DNA of 64,000 bases from Actinomyces haliotis. Its GTDB lineage: Bacteria > Actinomycetota > Actinomycetes > Actinomycetales > Actinomycetaceae. The notes beneath the pieces were generated by a model. That model was not told where the DNA came from. It did not search any database and saw nothing but the letters and a program-made list of their open reading frames with translations. The DNA lies in the NCBI RefSeq assembly GCF_015355765.1, contig NZ_JACWNA010000019.1:23002-87001 (forward strand), written 5' to 3'. Below, one piece after another: positions 17,064-25,952 of this stretch; the stretch's first letter is position 1, and each line of letters opens with the position of its first letter. Position numbers and translations under genes: made by a program.

Positions 17064-17095
17064 GACGTCGCCACGGGTGACGCGCCGTGGACGTC
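17064..17095. terminator. bidirectional hairpin between convergent genes
   Basis: CCACGG (17071-17076) pairs with CCGTGG (17085-17090), extended across a two-base bulge by GACGT (17064-17068) with ACGTC (17091-17095). It lies between the hydrolase and the ADP-ribosylglycohydrolase ends and could serve both strands. Confidence 0.5.
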
Positions 17096-17133
17096 GGTCC
17101 TGCGGCCCTGAGCGATTCGCCCCGGCGGCCGGT

Positions 17134-18222
17134 TCAGTCTCCTAGCCCCGCCAGCGCCGTCGCCCGTGCGAGGTCGCGCAGGTCGGCGGCGCGCCGCTCC
17201 GCGCCGTCCGGGCGGCGCGGCAGGCCGTGGACGGCGTCCGCCCACTCCGCGGGGACGCTGGACGCCCCGAGGTAGGAGCCCGCCATCGCGCCCGCGATCG
17301 CCGCGACAGTGTCCTTGTCCTGCGCGCCCTCCAGCGCGTGGCGCAGAACCGCGCCCATCCAGCGTCGCGCCGTCGCCGCCCGGTCCACGGAGAAGAAGCC
17401 CTCGTCGCGCGCCGAGTAGTTCGCCTCCGTGAAGGCCAGCACCGCCTTGCCGAGCGCGTCCACCGTGAAGCCGTCCGACGCCGGTGCCCCGTTGAGCGCC
17501 CACACGGCCGGGTCGTAGGTGCCGCCGTCGAAAAGCTCGTGCCAGTAGCCCTGACGCTCAGCCGGCAGGAGCTCGATCGCACGCAGGACGGGTGCTCCTG
17601 AGTACGGCATCCCCGACCACTCGGGGCCGGCCACGTTGGCGCGGATGACCTCCGCCTGCAGGACGCAGGAGTCGCCGGCCAGCGGGTCCGCGTGGGTGAG
17701 CTCGGCGACCGCGCGCGCCGCGGCCGCCGTCGCCTCCGGGTCATTGAGGCGCGTCAGCCCCACGATCCCGTTGCGCATGAGGGCACCGTTGCCCGCGGTG
17801 CGACCCGTGGCGGCGTGCAGGGCGACGGCCGCCTCGCGCATCCGCGCAGCGATCCCGGGCTCGTCACGGCTCGCGGCGACGGCGTCGATGACCTGCCTCG
17901 TCTGGGAGCCGACGTCGGTCGCGCCGTCCTCGACCACCCACCGGCACCAGCCCCGCGCGATCTCGTCGAGCGTCTCCTCGCTGGTGAGGTCATCGCCCGT
18001 GGCGGCGACGTCGGCGACGTAGATCGCCATCTGCGTGTCGTCGCTCCACTCGGCCGGGGCGTAGCCCCCGTAGCCGCCACCGAGCATCTCCGGGGCACCG
18101 GTGAGGGGTACGTCGCCGGGCTCGTACGGGACCCCCATCGCGTCCCCGACCGCCTGCGCGAGCAGGACCCCCTCGGCGCGGTCGAGCTGGGAGGGCGTGA
18201 GGGCGGAGTCGGTGGCGACCAT
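17134..18222 (-). CDS. ADP-ribosylglycohydrolase family protein (DraG-like)
   Basis: A 362-residue all-alpha enzyme that removes ADP-ribose from proteins or small molecules. GVLLAQAVGDAMGVPYEPGD begins near residue 18, and WSDDTQMAIYVA (SDDT at 60-63) supplies the first metal ligands. NGALMRNGIVGL and a C-terminal DKDTVAAIAGAMAGSYLG supply the second metal-binding group, so both Mg2+ sites look intact. The frame is open further upstream, but the ATG at 18222 is chosen because TACCCT lies six bases before it. It is divergent from hisD, and both share a leaderless layout. Confidence 0.9.
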   Translation of the reverse strand: MVATDSALTPSQLDRAEGVLLAQAVGDAMGVPYEPGDVPLTGAPEMLGGGYGGYAPAEWSDDTQMAIYVADVAATGDDLTSEETLDEIARGWCRWVVEDGATDVGSQTRQVIDAVAASRDEPGIAARMREAAVALHAATGRTAGNGALMRNGIVGLTRLNDPEATAAAARAVAELTHADPLAGDSCVLQAEVIRANVAGPEWSGMPYSGAPVLRAIELLPAERQGYWHELFDGGTYDPAVWALNGAPASDGFTVDALGKAVLAFTEANYSARDEGFFSVDRAATARRWMGAVLRHALEGAQDKDTVAAIAGAMAGSYLGASSVPAEWADAVHGLPRRPDGAERRAADLRDLARATALAGLGD

Positions 18223-18228
18223 GCCGAC

Positions 18229-18356
18229 AGGGTAGGAGGCATGCCAGGAGAGGATGCGCGGTGCGCGGGCAGGGCGTCCTCGCGTGCCGGGGGCTGCCCC
18301 GTCGTCGGAGCCGTCCCTGAGACCAGTCCGGGTCCCAGCGGCCACGCGGATACGAT
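18229..18356. promoter_or_regulatory. divergent leaderless promoters (ADP-ribosylglycohydrolase / hisD)
   Basis: On the minus strand TACCCT (18229-18234) ends six bases before the ADP-ribosylglycohydrolase ATG. On the plus strand TACGAT (18351-18356) ends six bases before the hisD ATG. Neither gene has a Shine-Dalgarno sequence. Confidence 0.6.
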
Positions 18357-18362
18357 GCGACC

Positions 18363-19718
18363 ATGCTGAGCCGCATCGACCTGCGCGAGACCGACCTGAC
18401 CGCCCGCGAGCTCGCCGAGGCCCTGCCGCGCGCCGAGCTCGACGTCGCCAAGGCCCTCGACGCCGTCGCCCCCACCATCGAGGACGTCCGCGACCGCGGC
18501 GCCGCCGCCCTGCGCGACGCCGCCGAGCGCTTCGACCACGTCAGCCCCGAGCACCTCCGCGTCCCCGCCGAGGCGATCGAGCAGGCTCTCGAGTCCCTCG
18601 ACGCGGACGTGCGCGAGGCCCTCGAGCTCTCCATCGCCCACAACCGCGAGGGGCACACCGCCCAGCTGCCCACCGAGGTGCGCACGGAGATCGTCCGCGG
18701 CGGCGTCATCACCCAGCGCTGGATCCCCGTGCGTCGCGTCGGGCTGTACGTGCCCGGCGGACTCGCCGTCTACCCGAGCTCCGTCGTGATGAACGCCGTG
18801 GCCGCGCAGGTCGCCGGCGTCGAGCAGATCGCCCTGGCCTCCCCGCCGCAGGAGCGCTTCGGCGGCCTGCCCCACCCGACGATCCTCGCCGCCTGCGCCC
18901 TGCTCGGCGTCACCGAGGTCTACGCGGCCGGCGGCGCCCAGGCCATCGCCATGCTCGCCTACGGCGCCAAGGCCGAGAACGACGTCGACCGCGCCGACAT
19001 CACCGCCGCCGGCGGCACCGGCGACGTCCTGTGCGAGCCCGTCGACGTCATCACCGGTCCAGGCAACGTCTACGTCGCCGCCGCCAAGCGCGCCGTGCGC
19101 GGCGTCGTCGGTATCGACGCCGAGGCCGGCCCCACCGAGATCGCCGTCCTCGCCGACGCCACCGCCGACCCCGAGCTCGTCGCCGCCGACCTCCTCAGCC
19201 AGGCCGAGCACGACCCCAACGCCGGCAGCGTCCTCATCACCGACTCGCCCGAGCTCGCCGACGCCGTCGACACCGCCCTCGAGCGCCGCGCCGACGCGAC
19301 CAGGCACACCGAGCGCGTCCACGTCGCCCTCGGTGGGGACCAGTCCGGGATCGTGCTCGTGCGCGACCTCGAGCAGGGGATCGCCGTCGCCGACGCCTAC
19401 GCCGCCGAGCACCTCGAGATCCAGACGGCGGACGCCGCCGCCGTCGCCCACCGCGTCCGGAACGCCGGCGCGATCTTCGTCGGCCCCTACTCACCGGTGC
19501 CGCTCGGCGACTATCTCGCCGGCTCCAACCACGTGCTTCCCACCGGCGGCACGGCTCGCTTCGCCGCGGGTCTCAACGTCATGGCCTTCATCAAGCCCGT
19601 CCAGCTCATCGAGTACTCGGCCGAGGCGCTCGAGTCCGTGACGGACCCGCTCACCGCGCTCGCCGAGTCCGAGGACCTGCCCGCGCACGGCGAGGCCGCT
19701 CGAGCCCGCCGCCGCTGA
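18363..19718 (+). CDS. hisD: histidinol dehydrogenase
   Basis: A 451-residue enzyme for the last two steps of histidine synthesis: L-histidinol to L-histidine with two NAD+. Recognisable blocks are [52 protein letters not shown] (catalytic Glu-His pair), EHLEIQTAD and [13 protein letters not shown], which carry the Zn ligands and substrate contacts. In many actinobacteria hisD heads the hisDCBHA operon. Here it stands alone and hisC follows about 13 kb later, with unrelated genes between. Confidence 0.97.
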   Translation: MLSRIDLRETDLTARELAEALPRAELDVAKALDAVAPTIEDVRDRGAAALRDAAERFDHVSPEHLRVPAEAIEQALESLDADVREALELSIAHNREGHTAQLPTEVRTEIVRGGVITQRWIPVRRVGLYVPGGLAVYPSSVVMNAVAAQVAGVEQIALASPPQERFGGLPHPTILAACALLGVTEVYAAGGAQAIAMLAYGAKAENDVDRADITAAGGTGDVLCEPVDVITGPGNVYVAAAKRAVRGVVGIDAEAGPTEIAVLADATADPELVAADLLSQAEHDPNAGSVLITDSPELADAVDTALERRADATRHTERVHVALGGDQSGIVLVRDLEQGIAVADAYAAEHLEIQTADAAAVAHRVRNAGAIFVGPYSPVPLGDYLAGSNHVLPTGGTARFAAGLNVMAFIKPVQLIEYSAEALESVTDPLTALAESEDLPAHGEAARARRR

Positions 19719-19774
19719 GGACACGTCAGCACGTCGCCCTCACAGCACCTCGCCAGCTCACGAGCGTGACGTCG

Positions 19775-19813
19775 TCGGACGAGCCTGGCACCGACGGCGC
19801 CGTGCTCGTCCGA
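19775..19813. terminator. hairpin between convergent hisD and membrane-protein genes
   Basis: TCGGACGAGC (19775-19784) pairs perfectly with GCTCGTCCGA (19804-19813); the loop itself can fold through GGC and GCC. It lies 57 bases after hisD and faces the end of the minus-strand gene, so it may act in both directions. Confidence 0.6.
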
Positions 19814-19884
19814 GGACGCCGCGCTCCGGGTGCGCGCGTGCGCGTGCGTCGGGAGACCGGAGCTGCCGTCGGGGGCCGTGGGGG

Positions 19885-21135
19885 TCAGGCCTCGCTCGGC
19901 CGCACACGGGTGCGGAACCGGGCCAGGATCGTGATCGCCAGCGACTGGACCGCCGCTGCCCCGAGGATGAGGAACTGGCTGTAGTACGCCGCGACGACGT
20001 TGACTCCGCCGAGCATGAGGAGCAGGGCGGCGATGCCGAGCTCCGTGCCGGACGTGAGGCGCTCGTCCGAGGCGTCCGGTGACAGACGTCGGATCGCGAG
20101 CCAGGCGAGGACGCCTGCGGCGATCCCGAGCGCGGCCGCGATGGCGGCGAGCGTCCAGGTCGTCGCCGCCGGGTGCTCACCGATCGGGCTGTCGACCCCG
20201 CCGAGGGGGACGGGGCTCATGAGCTGCCACACCGACAGGGCGAGCAGTCCGGGCCCGGCGAGCAGGCAGATGAGCGTGAGCACCACGAGGAGCCCCCGGC
20301 CGAGCCTGCGGGCGCGGCGCAGTGGGAGCGCACGGGCCTCGTGGTCGACGTACCAGGTCATGAGGCGCTGAGACCATGCCGCGTCCTCTCCCTCAGCGAC
20401 GTGCTCGGCCGCCTCGTCGACGGCGTCGCGGAGCCCGGCGACGAGGGAGCCCTGCTGCGCGGAGAGCTCGTCGTCCTCGAGGGCGCTCAGGTGCTTGCGC
20501 GCCTTCGCCAGCTGACCCGCGGTCATCGGCCCGTCGGTCGCGAACTTCATGTCCTCGAGCAGGGCGTAGAGGTTGCCGCGCGTCCCGCGCCTGCTCCTCA
20601 GGTCCACCAGGAGCCCGGCCGCGCCCAGGAGCGCGAGGAGCGTGTAGCACAGGGGCGCGGCCAGCGGGTGGAAGTAGTCGTTGTCCTGGGTGATGAACTT
20701 GCCGATCTCGTCCAGGAAGAGCCCGACGCCGACCCCTCCGAGCACGGCGGCCACAGGGTAGGCCCAGCGGTTGGCGAGGGCGAGGACCAGGGCGAGAGAG
20801 ATCATGAGCAGCAGACCGCCCCACACGGCGTGGGCGATGTGGAACTCGCTGCCGCCCACCTGCGGGTACCCGGACAGCGCGAGCGCCACGCGCGTGATGA
20901 GGATCGTGAGCGCGGCGACGCCGGTCATCCCCGCGATGAGGACGCCCGCGCGAGGGCGGGTGAGGGCACGACGCTTGAGCGGCTTGGCCAGCCGGGGGCC
21001 GGTGCTCGTGCGCGATCGATCGCGGTGGCCGCCAGCGTCCCCGGAGCCGTTGGTGGACGGGTTCCCGGATGAGGAGGGGGTGGCGGTGCTGGGCATGTCA
21101 GGCTTTCTGGGTCGGGATGCGGGTGCCTCCGTCAT
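19885..21135 (-). CDS. conserved polytopic membrane protein, unknown function
   Basis: The product has 416 residues and I do not recognise the family. The first 55 are Ser/Pro/Lys/Arg-rich and cytoplasmic in character. At least eight hydrophobic segments follow. A loop after the third reads FLDEIGKFITQDNDYFHPLA, a conserved-looking acidic/aromatic stretch, and a soluble helical part (about residues 180-260) separates the N- and C-terminal membrane halves. The start at 21135 has AGGA eight bases upstream; ATG 21096 is an alternative. It is 48 bases downstream of corA on the same strand, so the two may be co-transcribed. Confidence 0.75.
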   Translation of the reverse strand: MTEAPASRPRKPDMPSTATPSSSGNPSTNGSGDAGGHRDRSRTSTGPRLAKPLKRRALTRPRAGVLIAGMTGVAALTILITRVALALSGYPQVGGSEFHIAHAVWGGLLLMISLALVLALANRWAYPVAAVLGGVGVGLFLDEIGKFITQDNDYFHPLAAPLCYTLLALLGAAGLLVDLRSRRGTRGNLYALLEDMKFATDGPMTAGQLAKARKHLSALEDDELSAQQGSLVAGLRDAVDEAAEHVAEGEDAAWSQRLMTWYVDHEARALPLRRARRLGRGLLVVLTLICLLAGPGLLALSVWQLMSPVPLGGVDSPIGEHPAATTWTLAAIAAALGIAAGVLAWLAIRRLSPDASDERLTSGTELGIAALLLMLGGVNVVAAYYSQFLILGAAAVQSLAITILARFRTRVRPSEA

Positions 21136-21183
21136 AGCCGACGGTCCTGGGAGCGGCCTGGGGCGCTCGGGTCGACGGGGCGA

Positions 21184-22167
21184 TCAGATCCAGTCGTTGC
21201 GGCGCATGAGGGCGTACACGACCGCGGCCGGCACGATGACCAGGATGACGGACCAGATGAAGCCCCCGAGGGTGCCGTTGCCGGGGTAGGGCACGTTCTG
21301 GCCGAACCAGCCGGTCACGAGCGTCGGGATCGAGATGACCGCGGCCCAGCCCGCGAGCTTCTTCATGACGTTGTTGAGCCGCTGGTCCTGGAGCGACAGG
21401 TGCGTCTCGAACACGGACGTGATCATGTCTCGCAGGGACTCGGTCCACTCGGCCGCCCTCAGGGCGTGGTCCGTCAGGTCCGAGTAGTACGGGTCGAGCT
21501 CGCGTACCTCCTCGGGCCTGTGGCGCCAGATGACGTTGATGACCTCACGCATCGGCAGGACGACGCGGCGCAGCGTGACGAGCTTGGTGCGCACGTCGTA
21601 GGCCTGGCGCTGGAACTCGGTGGAGCGTGACTCGGGGGAGAAGAGGTCGTCCTCGAGGTCCTCGATGGCGTCATCGAGCTTCTGGACGGTGTCGAAGTAG
21701 CCGTCGACGATGACGTCGAGGAGGGCGTGGACCAGGGCCGGCGTGCCCAGGCGGAGCAGGTCGCGGTTCGCCTTGATCCGGGACACGACCGTGGCGAGGC
21801 TGAGGGCGTCGCTCGTGCGCACGGTGACGAGGCCGCCGGGGAAGGCGAATCCGGCGACCTTGCTCAGCTCGTCCTCCTCGTCACCGTCGGTGGTGGCGAA
21901 CATGCGCAGGGTCGCGTAGGTGACGAAGTACGTGTAGTCGTCGAGCTGCTGGGCCTTGGCCCGCTCGTGCGGGGCGACGGCGTCCTCGATGGCGTTGCGG
22001 TCGACGCCGAGCTCGTCGGCGAGGACCGCGAGGTCGTCCAGCGTGGGGTGGACGAGGTCCGCCCACAGGAGCATGTCCGGGTCGGCGAGGGCCTCGCTGA
22101 CGCCGGAGATGTCGGTGGGGGCATCCGTGGGGACGCCGTCGCGCCAGGCGAGTGCTCGGAAGGTCAT
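21184..22167 (-). CDS. corA: CorA-family magnesium/divalent cation transporter
   Basis: A 327-residue protein with the CorA plan: a large cytoplasmic alpha/beta funnel domain, a long helix (about residues 150-270) and two C-terminal transmembrane helices. The loop between them reads WFGQNVPYPGNG, so the canonical GMN signature appears as GQN. The tail ends in the basic MRRNDWI. It should form a pentameric Mg2+/Co2+ channel in the cytoplasmic membrane. The ATG at 22167 is preferred over 22269 since CACCAT ends six bases before it and the extra residues overlap the recQ end. Confidence 0.88.
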   Translation of the reverse strand: MTFRALAWRDGVPTDAPTDISGVSEALADPDMLLWADLVHPTLDDLAVLADELGVDRNAIEDAVAPHERAKAQQLDDYTYFVTYATLRMFATTDGDEEDELSKVAGFAFPGGLVTVRTSDALSLATVVSRIKANRDLLRLGTPALVHALLDVIVDGYFDTVQKLDDAIEDLEDDLFSPESRSTEFQRQAYDVRTKLVTLRRVVLPMREVINVIWRHRPEEVRELDPYYSDLTDHALRAAEWTESLRDMITSVFETHLSLQDQRLNNVMKKLAGWAAVISIPTLVTGWFGQNVPYPGNGTLGGFIWSVILVIVPAAVVYALMRRNDWI

Positions 22168-22249
22168 GAGCGCATGGTGCCACCGCCGCGTCCGCCTGCT
22201 CGTGGTGAGACGGGCGACCGGGGTGTGATGCTCGTCGGGGCGCGCTCGC

Positions 22250-24556
22250 TCAGCGCTGCGAGAGGACAAAGGGGTGCACGCTCGCGGCTCCTCCGCGCAG
22301 GAGCATCGCGCCGGCCACCGTGAGGGTCCATCCCGAGTCTGTCCAGTCGTCGACGAGGACGACCCGCGCCCCCTGCAGACCGGCGAGCGCGTTCCGGTTC
22401 CAGTCCGCCATCGTGAGCGAGCGGGCGACGTCGGCCAGGCGGAAGGCTGAGCCGACGTCGTGGCGCCCGGGCTCGCCAGTCACCCCCATGATCCCGAGCG
22501 GGCGGGCCGCGAGCTGGTGGGCGACTGCCCGTCCCAGCTGCCGCACCAGCTGCGGGCGGCGCCTCGACTCGACGATGACGACGACGAGCTCGCCGGCCCC
22601 TCCCGCACCGGAGGCGTCGAGAGCGTCCAGCGGCCCCTCGCTGCTGGGGAGCCCGTCGTCGTCCGCGTCTCCTGAGCCGATGAGGGAGCCGAGCCGGTCC
22701 GCGACCTCGAGGACGGGGCCGCGGAGCACGCCCGGGACCTGGCCGTCCTCTCCCGACTCGACGAGATCGCGAAGCGCGCCCGAGATCCCGAGGCCGTCGA
22801 GGCGACCCACGGCCATGCCCTCGCGGAGCCGCTCCGCCTCGCCGATCTTGCCCTTGAGGTCCGGGAGGCCGAGCCGGGCCATGCCGGTGGGCCACTGCTT
22901 GCGCGGCTCGAGGCTCACGCCGACGCGGGTCAGCGACTCGCGCGCCGCCTCGACCTCGGTCGCGCTGGCGGCGGCGGCGAGATCGAGCCCGCCGCACAGG
23001 TCGCACTTGCCGCAGCGCCAGCCCTCCGGCATCTCGGGGTCGTCGAGGGCGGCGCGCAGGAAGGCCATGCGGCACTGGGGAGCCTCGAGGCGCTCGTACC
23101 GGAGCATCGAGTCTTGCTCACCCAGCCTGGCCGCCTCGACCCGCTGGTAGCGCTCGGAGTCGTAGACCCAGGACTCGCCCGTGGACTCCCAGCCGCCGCG
23201 CACCCGGCGAACCGCGCCGTCGACGTCGAGGACCTTGAGCATCGACTCCAGGCGCGTGCGCCGCAGGCTCGTCACCGTCTCGAGGACGTTCGTGCTCATG
23301 ACGCCGTTGCCCTCGGCTCGAGCGGCGTCGAGGCCGGCAAGGACCTCGCGGACGTCCGGCTCCGGAGGGAAGCCCTGCGCGCCGAACCAGTCCCAGATGG
23401 AACGGTCCTCGGCACCGGGCAGGAGGACGACCTCAGCCCGGGCCACCCCGCGCCCGGCGCGGCCGACCTGCTGGTAGTACGAGACGGGCGAGCTCGGGGC
23501 GCCGACGTGGACGACGAAGCCGAGGTCCGGCTTGTCGAAGCCCATGCCGAGCGCGCTCGTCGCCACGAGCGCCTTGACGCGGTTCTCCTTGAGGCTCACC
23601 TCGAGCCGCTCGCGCTCGGCCGGGTCCGTCTGACCGGTGTAGGTCGCGACCTGCAGCCCGGCCTCGCGCAGGCGCTGGGCGACCTCGCCGGCGGCGGAGA
23701 CGGTGAGGCAGTAGACGATCCCGGAGCCGGGCTGGGAGCGCAGGTAGTCCGTGAGCCACGCGAGCCGCGTGGCCGCGTCCGGCAGGGTGCGCACACCCAG
23801 GTGGAGGGACTCGCGCTCGAGCGTGCCGCGCAGGACGAGGACCTCGGGCGCCTCGTGCCCCATGGCCCGCCCCGCGAGCTGCTCGGCGACGTCGTCGGTG
23901 ACACGCTTGTTGGCGGTCGCCGTCGTCGCGAGGACCGGGGTGGCGGGCGGCAGCTCGGCGAGGAGCGTGCGGATGCGTCGGTAGTCGGGACGGAAGTCGT
24001 GGCCCCAGTCGGAGATGCAGTGCGCCTCGTCGATGACGACGAGCCCGGCGTCGGAGGCGAGGTGGGGGAGGACCTCGTCGCGGAAGACCGGGTTGTTGAG
24101 GCGCTCGGGGGAGACGAGGAGGACGTCGACGGCGCCGTCGCGGACCTGGCCCTCGATCTCGTCCCACTGGGTGGCGTTGGCCGAGTTCATCGTGACGGCG
24201 TTGATGCCGGCGCGCTGGGCGGCAGAGACCTGGTCCCGCATGAGCGCGAGGAGAGGCGAGATGATGACTGTCGCGCCGGCGCCCGTGCGCGCGCCCGGCG
24301 AGGGGATCGGGTCGCCGTCGTGCCAGCCGGCCCAGTCCTCCCGCAGAAGGACGGTGGAGACGAAGTAGACGGCGGACTTGCCCCAGCCGGTGCGCTGGAC
24401 GACGAGGGCGCGGCGGTGGTCGACGACGAGGGCCTCGATGGCGCGCCACTGGTCCTCGCGCAGGGCGGCGTCCGGCCGGCCGACGAGCTCGCGCAGGACG
24501 ACCTCAGCGCGCTCGCGGATGGGGGAGTGGGCGTCGGGGGTGCTCGTCTCGCTCAT
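22250..24556 (-). CDS. recQ: RecQ-family DNA helicase with C-terminal phosphoribosyltransferase-like domain
   Basis: The protein has 768 residues. The helicase core has Walker A TGWGKS at 56-61, IISPLLALMRDQV, DEAHCISDWGHDFRPDYRRI and the motif VI region YYQQVGRAGRG. Four cysteines in APQCRMAF and RCGKCDLCGG make the RecQ zinc site. Instead of an HRDC domain, the last 150 residues look like a type I phosphoribosyltransferase: VVVIVESRR, then VVLVDDWTDSGWT from residue 732, the PRPP-binding loop. The enzyme should unwind 3'-tailed DNA; what the PRTase-like part does is unknown. TAGCGT ends six bases before the ATG. Confidence 0.9.
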   Translation of the reverse strand: MSETSTPDAHSPIRERAEVVLRELVGRPDAALREDQWRAIEALVVDHRRALVVQRTGWGKSAVYFVSTVLLREDWAGWHDGDPIPSPGARTGAGATVIISPLLALMRDQVSAAQRAGINAVTMNSANATQWDEIEGQVRDGAVDVLLVSPERLNNPVFRDEVLPHLASDAGLVVIDEAHCISDWGHDFRPDYRRIRTLLAELPPATPVLATTATANKRVTDDVAEQLAGRAMGHEAPEVLVLRGTLERESLHLGVRTLPDAATRLAWLTDYLRSQPGSGIVYCLTVSAAGEVAQRLREAGLQVATYTGQTDPAERERLEVSLKENRVKALVATSALGMGFDKPDLGFVVHVGAPSSPVSYYQQVGRAGRGVARAEVVLLPGAEDRSIWDWFGAQGFPPEPDVREVLAGLDAARAEGNGVMSTNVLETVTSLRRTRLESMLKVLDVDGAVRRVRGGWESTGESWVYDSERYQRVEAARLGEQDSMLRYERLEAPQCRMAFLRAALDDPEMPEGWRCGKCDLCGGLDLAAAASATEVEAARESLTRVGVSLEPRKQWPTGMARLGLPDLKGKIGEAERLREGMAVGRLDGLGISGALRDLVESGEDGQVPGVLRGPVLEVADRLGSLIGSGDADDDGLPSSEGPLDALDASGAGGAGELVVVIVESRRRPQLVRQLGRAVAHQLAARPLGIMGVTGEPGRHDVGSAFRLADVARSLTMADWNRNALAGLQGARVVLVDDWTDSGWTLTVAGAMLLRGGAASVHPFVLSQR

Positions 24557-24620
24557 GCCGTCACGCTAACGCCTCACTCCGACGTGAACTCGTGGGCCGT
24601 ACATGAGTGACGCAGAACGT

Positions 24621-24701
24621 ACAGGAACCTGCTGTACCTGCTTGACGAGGTTTAACAGGAGCCTGTAACGTCACCCTCGTCAGAAACCGACAGGTACCCG
24701 T
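24621..24701 (+). promoter_or_regulatory. MarR-gene promoter with three evenly spaced operator-like sites
   Basis: TTGACG (24642-24647) and TAACGT (24666-24671) form a promoter with an 18-base spacer. Three copies of a palindromic element, consensus ACAGGnnCCTGT, are centred near 24626, 24660 and 24695, that is 34-35 bases apart. The middle copy (ACAGGAGCCTGT) lies between -35 and -10 and touches the -10. This strongly suggests autorepression by the MarR protein. The outer copies may allow cooperative binding or control of the divergent recQ promoter. Confidence 0.65.
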
Positions 24702-24733
24702 AGAAAGGTGCCCATACGACTCAGGAGAACACC

Positions 24734-25624
24734 ATGACGACCGTGGAATCGAACTCGGACCCGAACCAGAACACCAACCGTCCCACCGACGAGCCCGTCG
24801 ACGCCGGCGCCGCCGACCAGGACGCCCGCCCCGACCGCTCCGCCGTCGAGACCCGGCTTCACCGCCTCCAGCACCTCCTCCGCCGCCGTCACCACGAGCA
24901 GCGCGGCCCCCACGGCGCCGGGCGCTTCGGCGACGCGACCCGCGGCCGCGGCCGCGTCATCGCGGCTCTCCAGATGCAGAGCCCCATCCCCACCCGCGAG
25001 CTCGCCTACCTGCTCGACATCCGCCAGCAGTCCCTCAACGAGCTCCTCAAGAAGCTCGAGGGCGACGGCCTCGTCGAGCGCACCCCCTCCGAGAAGGACA
25101 AGCGGGTCATGCTCGTCTCCCTCACCGACGTCGGCCGCGCCGCCGAGGTCGGTGCCGCACGGGCCGACTACCTGGCCGCCCTCACCGACGACGAGGCCGC
25201 GACCCTCTCCGGGCTGCTCGACAAGGTCATCGACTCCCTCGAGGCCGAGCTCGGCGTCGACGCCGACGAGGACCCCGCCGACTGGCAGGCCGAGGCCCGT
25301 CGCCGCATGGGTGACGAGCGCTTCGAGGCCATGATGCGCATGCGCGAGGAGGGCTTCGGCCCCCGCCCCTTCGGCCCTGGCCCCTTCGGACGCGAGGACG
25401 GCCCCTTCGGTGGGCCCCACCACGGCGGCCCGCACGGGATGAACCAGGGCCACCGCCGCGGCCCGGCGGGCGAGGACGGCCCGCGCCGCGGCGAGTTCGG
25501 CCCTGGCTTCCCCGGCGGCGAGGTGCCCGAGCGCGGCGCCCGCGAGTTCCGCGGCGGCCGCCGCCTCGGACGCTTCGGACGCCCGAGCAGCTCCGGCCTC
25601 GAGGGCTGGGGCGAGCGCGCCTGA
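24734..25624 (+). CDS. MarR-family transcriptional regulator with Gly/Pro-rich tail
   Basis: A 296-residue regulator, about twice the usual MarR length. After a 40-residue disordered, acidic N-terminus comes a winged helix-turn-helix at roughly 70-140 (IPTRELAYLLDIRQQSLNEL, then LEGDGLVERTPSEKDKRVML with the Asp-x-Arg wing). From about residue 205 the protein is Gly, Pro, Phe, Arg and His rich (repeats such as FGPRPFGPGPFG and GGPHHGGPHG). AGGAG is six bases before the ATG. The operator array upstream suggests it represses itself. The ligand is unknown; a His-rich tail could bind metal, but this is a guess. Confidence 0.88.
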   Translation: MTTVESNSDPNQNTNRPTDEPVDAGAADQDARPDRSAVETRLHRLQHLLRRRHHEQRGPHGAGRFGDATRGRGRVIAALQMQSPIPTRELAYLLDIRQQSLNELLKKLEGDGLVERTPSEKDKRVMLVSLTDVGRAAEVGAARADYLAALTDDEAATLSGLLDKVIDSLEAELGVDADEDPADWQAEARRRMGDERFEAMMRMREEGFGPRPFGPGPFGREDGPFGGPHHGGPHGMNQGHRRGPAGEDGPRRGEFGPGFPGGEVPERGAREFRGGRRLGRFGRPSSSGLEGWGERA

Positions 25625-25662
25625 CGGCCCGAGCCTCAGCGCTCCACCACGAGCCGGACCTT

Positions 25663-25703
25663 CCTGGACCAGCACGACGCCGACGGCGCCCGGCTCGTCC
25701 AGG
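25663..25703 (+). terminator. hairpin after the MarR gene
   Basis: CCTGGACCAGC (25663-25673) pairs with GCTCGTCCAGG (25693-25703), ten of eleven pairs, with further G/C pairing possible in the loop. No T tract follows. Confidence 0.5.
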
Positions 25704-25815
25704 GAGGTCTGGCTCGCGCTCGTCTGGGCGGGCACGGGGGCGTGCGCGTGTCGGTGCGTTCGCCCGCGGCGGCGCCCCGGCTCCGTCTCGGCTTCTGGGA
25801 GCGCCGCGCCCCGAC

Positions 25816-25846
25816 TTGCGACGCTCCCGCCGTCGTCGGTTATGCT
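25816..25846 (+). promoter_or_regulatory. promoter of the SAM-riboswitch operon
   Basis: TTGCGA (25816-25821) and TATGCT (25841-25846) with a 19-base spacer stand just before the riboswitch. Transcription would begin near 25853, a few bases before the P1 helix. Confidence 0.5.
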
Positions 25847-25856
25847 CCGCCCACAA

Positions 25857-25943
25857 CCATCCCGAGCGGCTGAGAGACCTGGCTCCACGACGCCGCAGCA
25901 ACCACGTCCACGACGGGCGAGGTGCTCCAGCCAGGAACGATGG
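25857..25943 (+). ncRNA. SAM-I (S-box) riboswitch
   Basis: The P1 helix is CCATC (25857-25861) with GATGG (25939-25943). Conserved core segments of the S-box are present in order: GAGCGGCTGAGAGACC, then CGCCGCAGCAACC, then GAGGTGCTCCAGCC. The downstream genes are two MetE-like methyltransferases, the expected regulon. The 3' strand of P1 overlaps GGAAGG (25942-25947), the ribosome-binding site of a 37-codon ORF, so SAM binding could also hide that site. Confidence 0.88.
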
Positions 25944-25952
25944 AAGGCACAC

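Noticed and set aside
25857..25943. TPP riboswitch, because of the CTGAGA string
   Set aside because: The rest of the element (GCAGCAACC, GAGGTGCTCCAGCC and the P1 arrangement) fits SAM-I, and the downstream genes are methionine genes.
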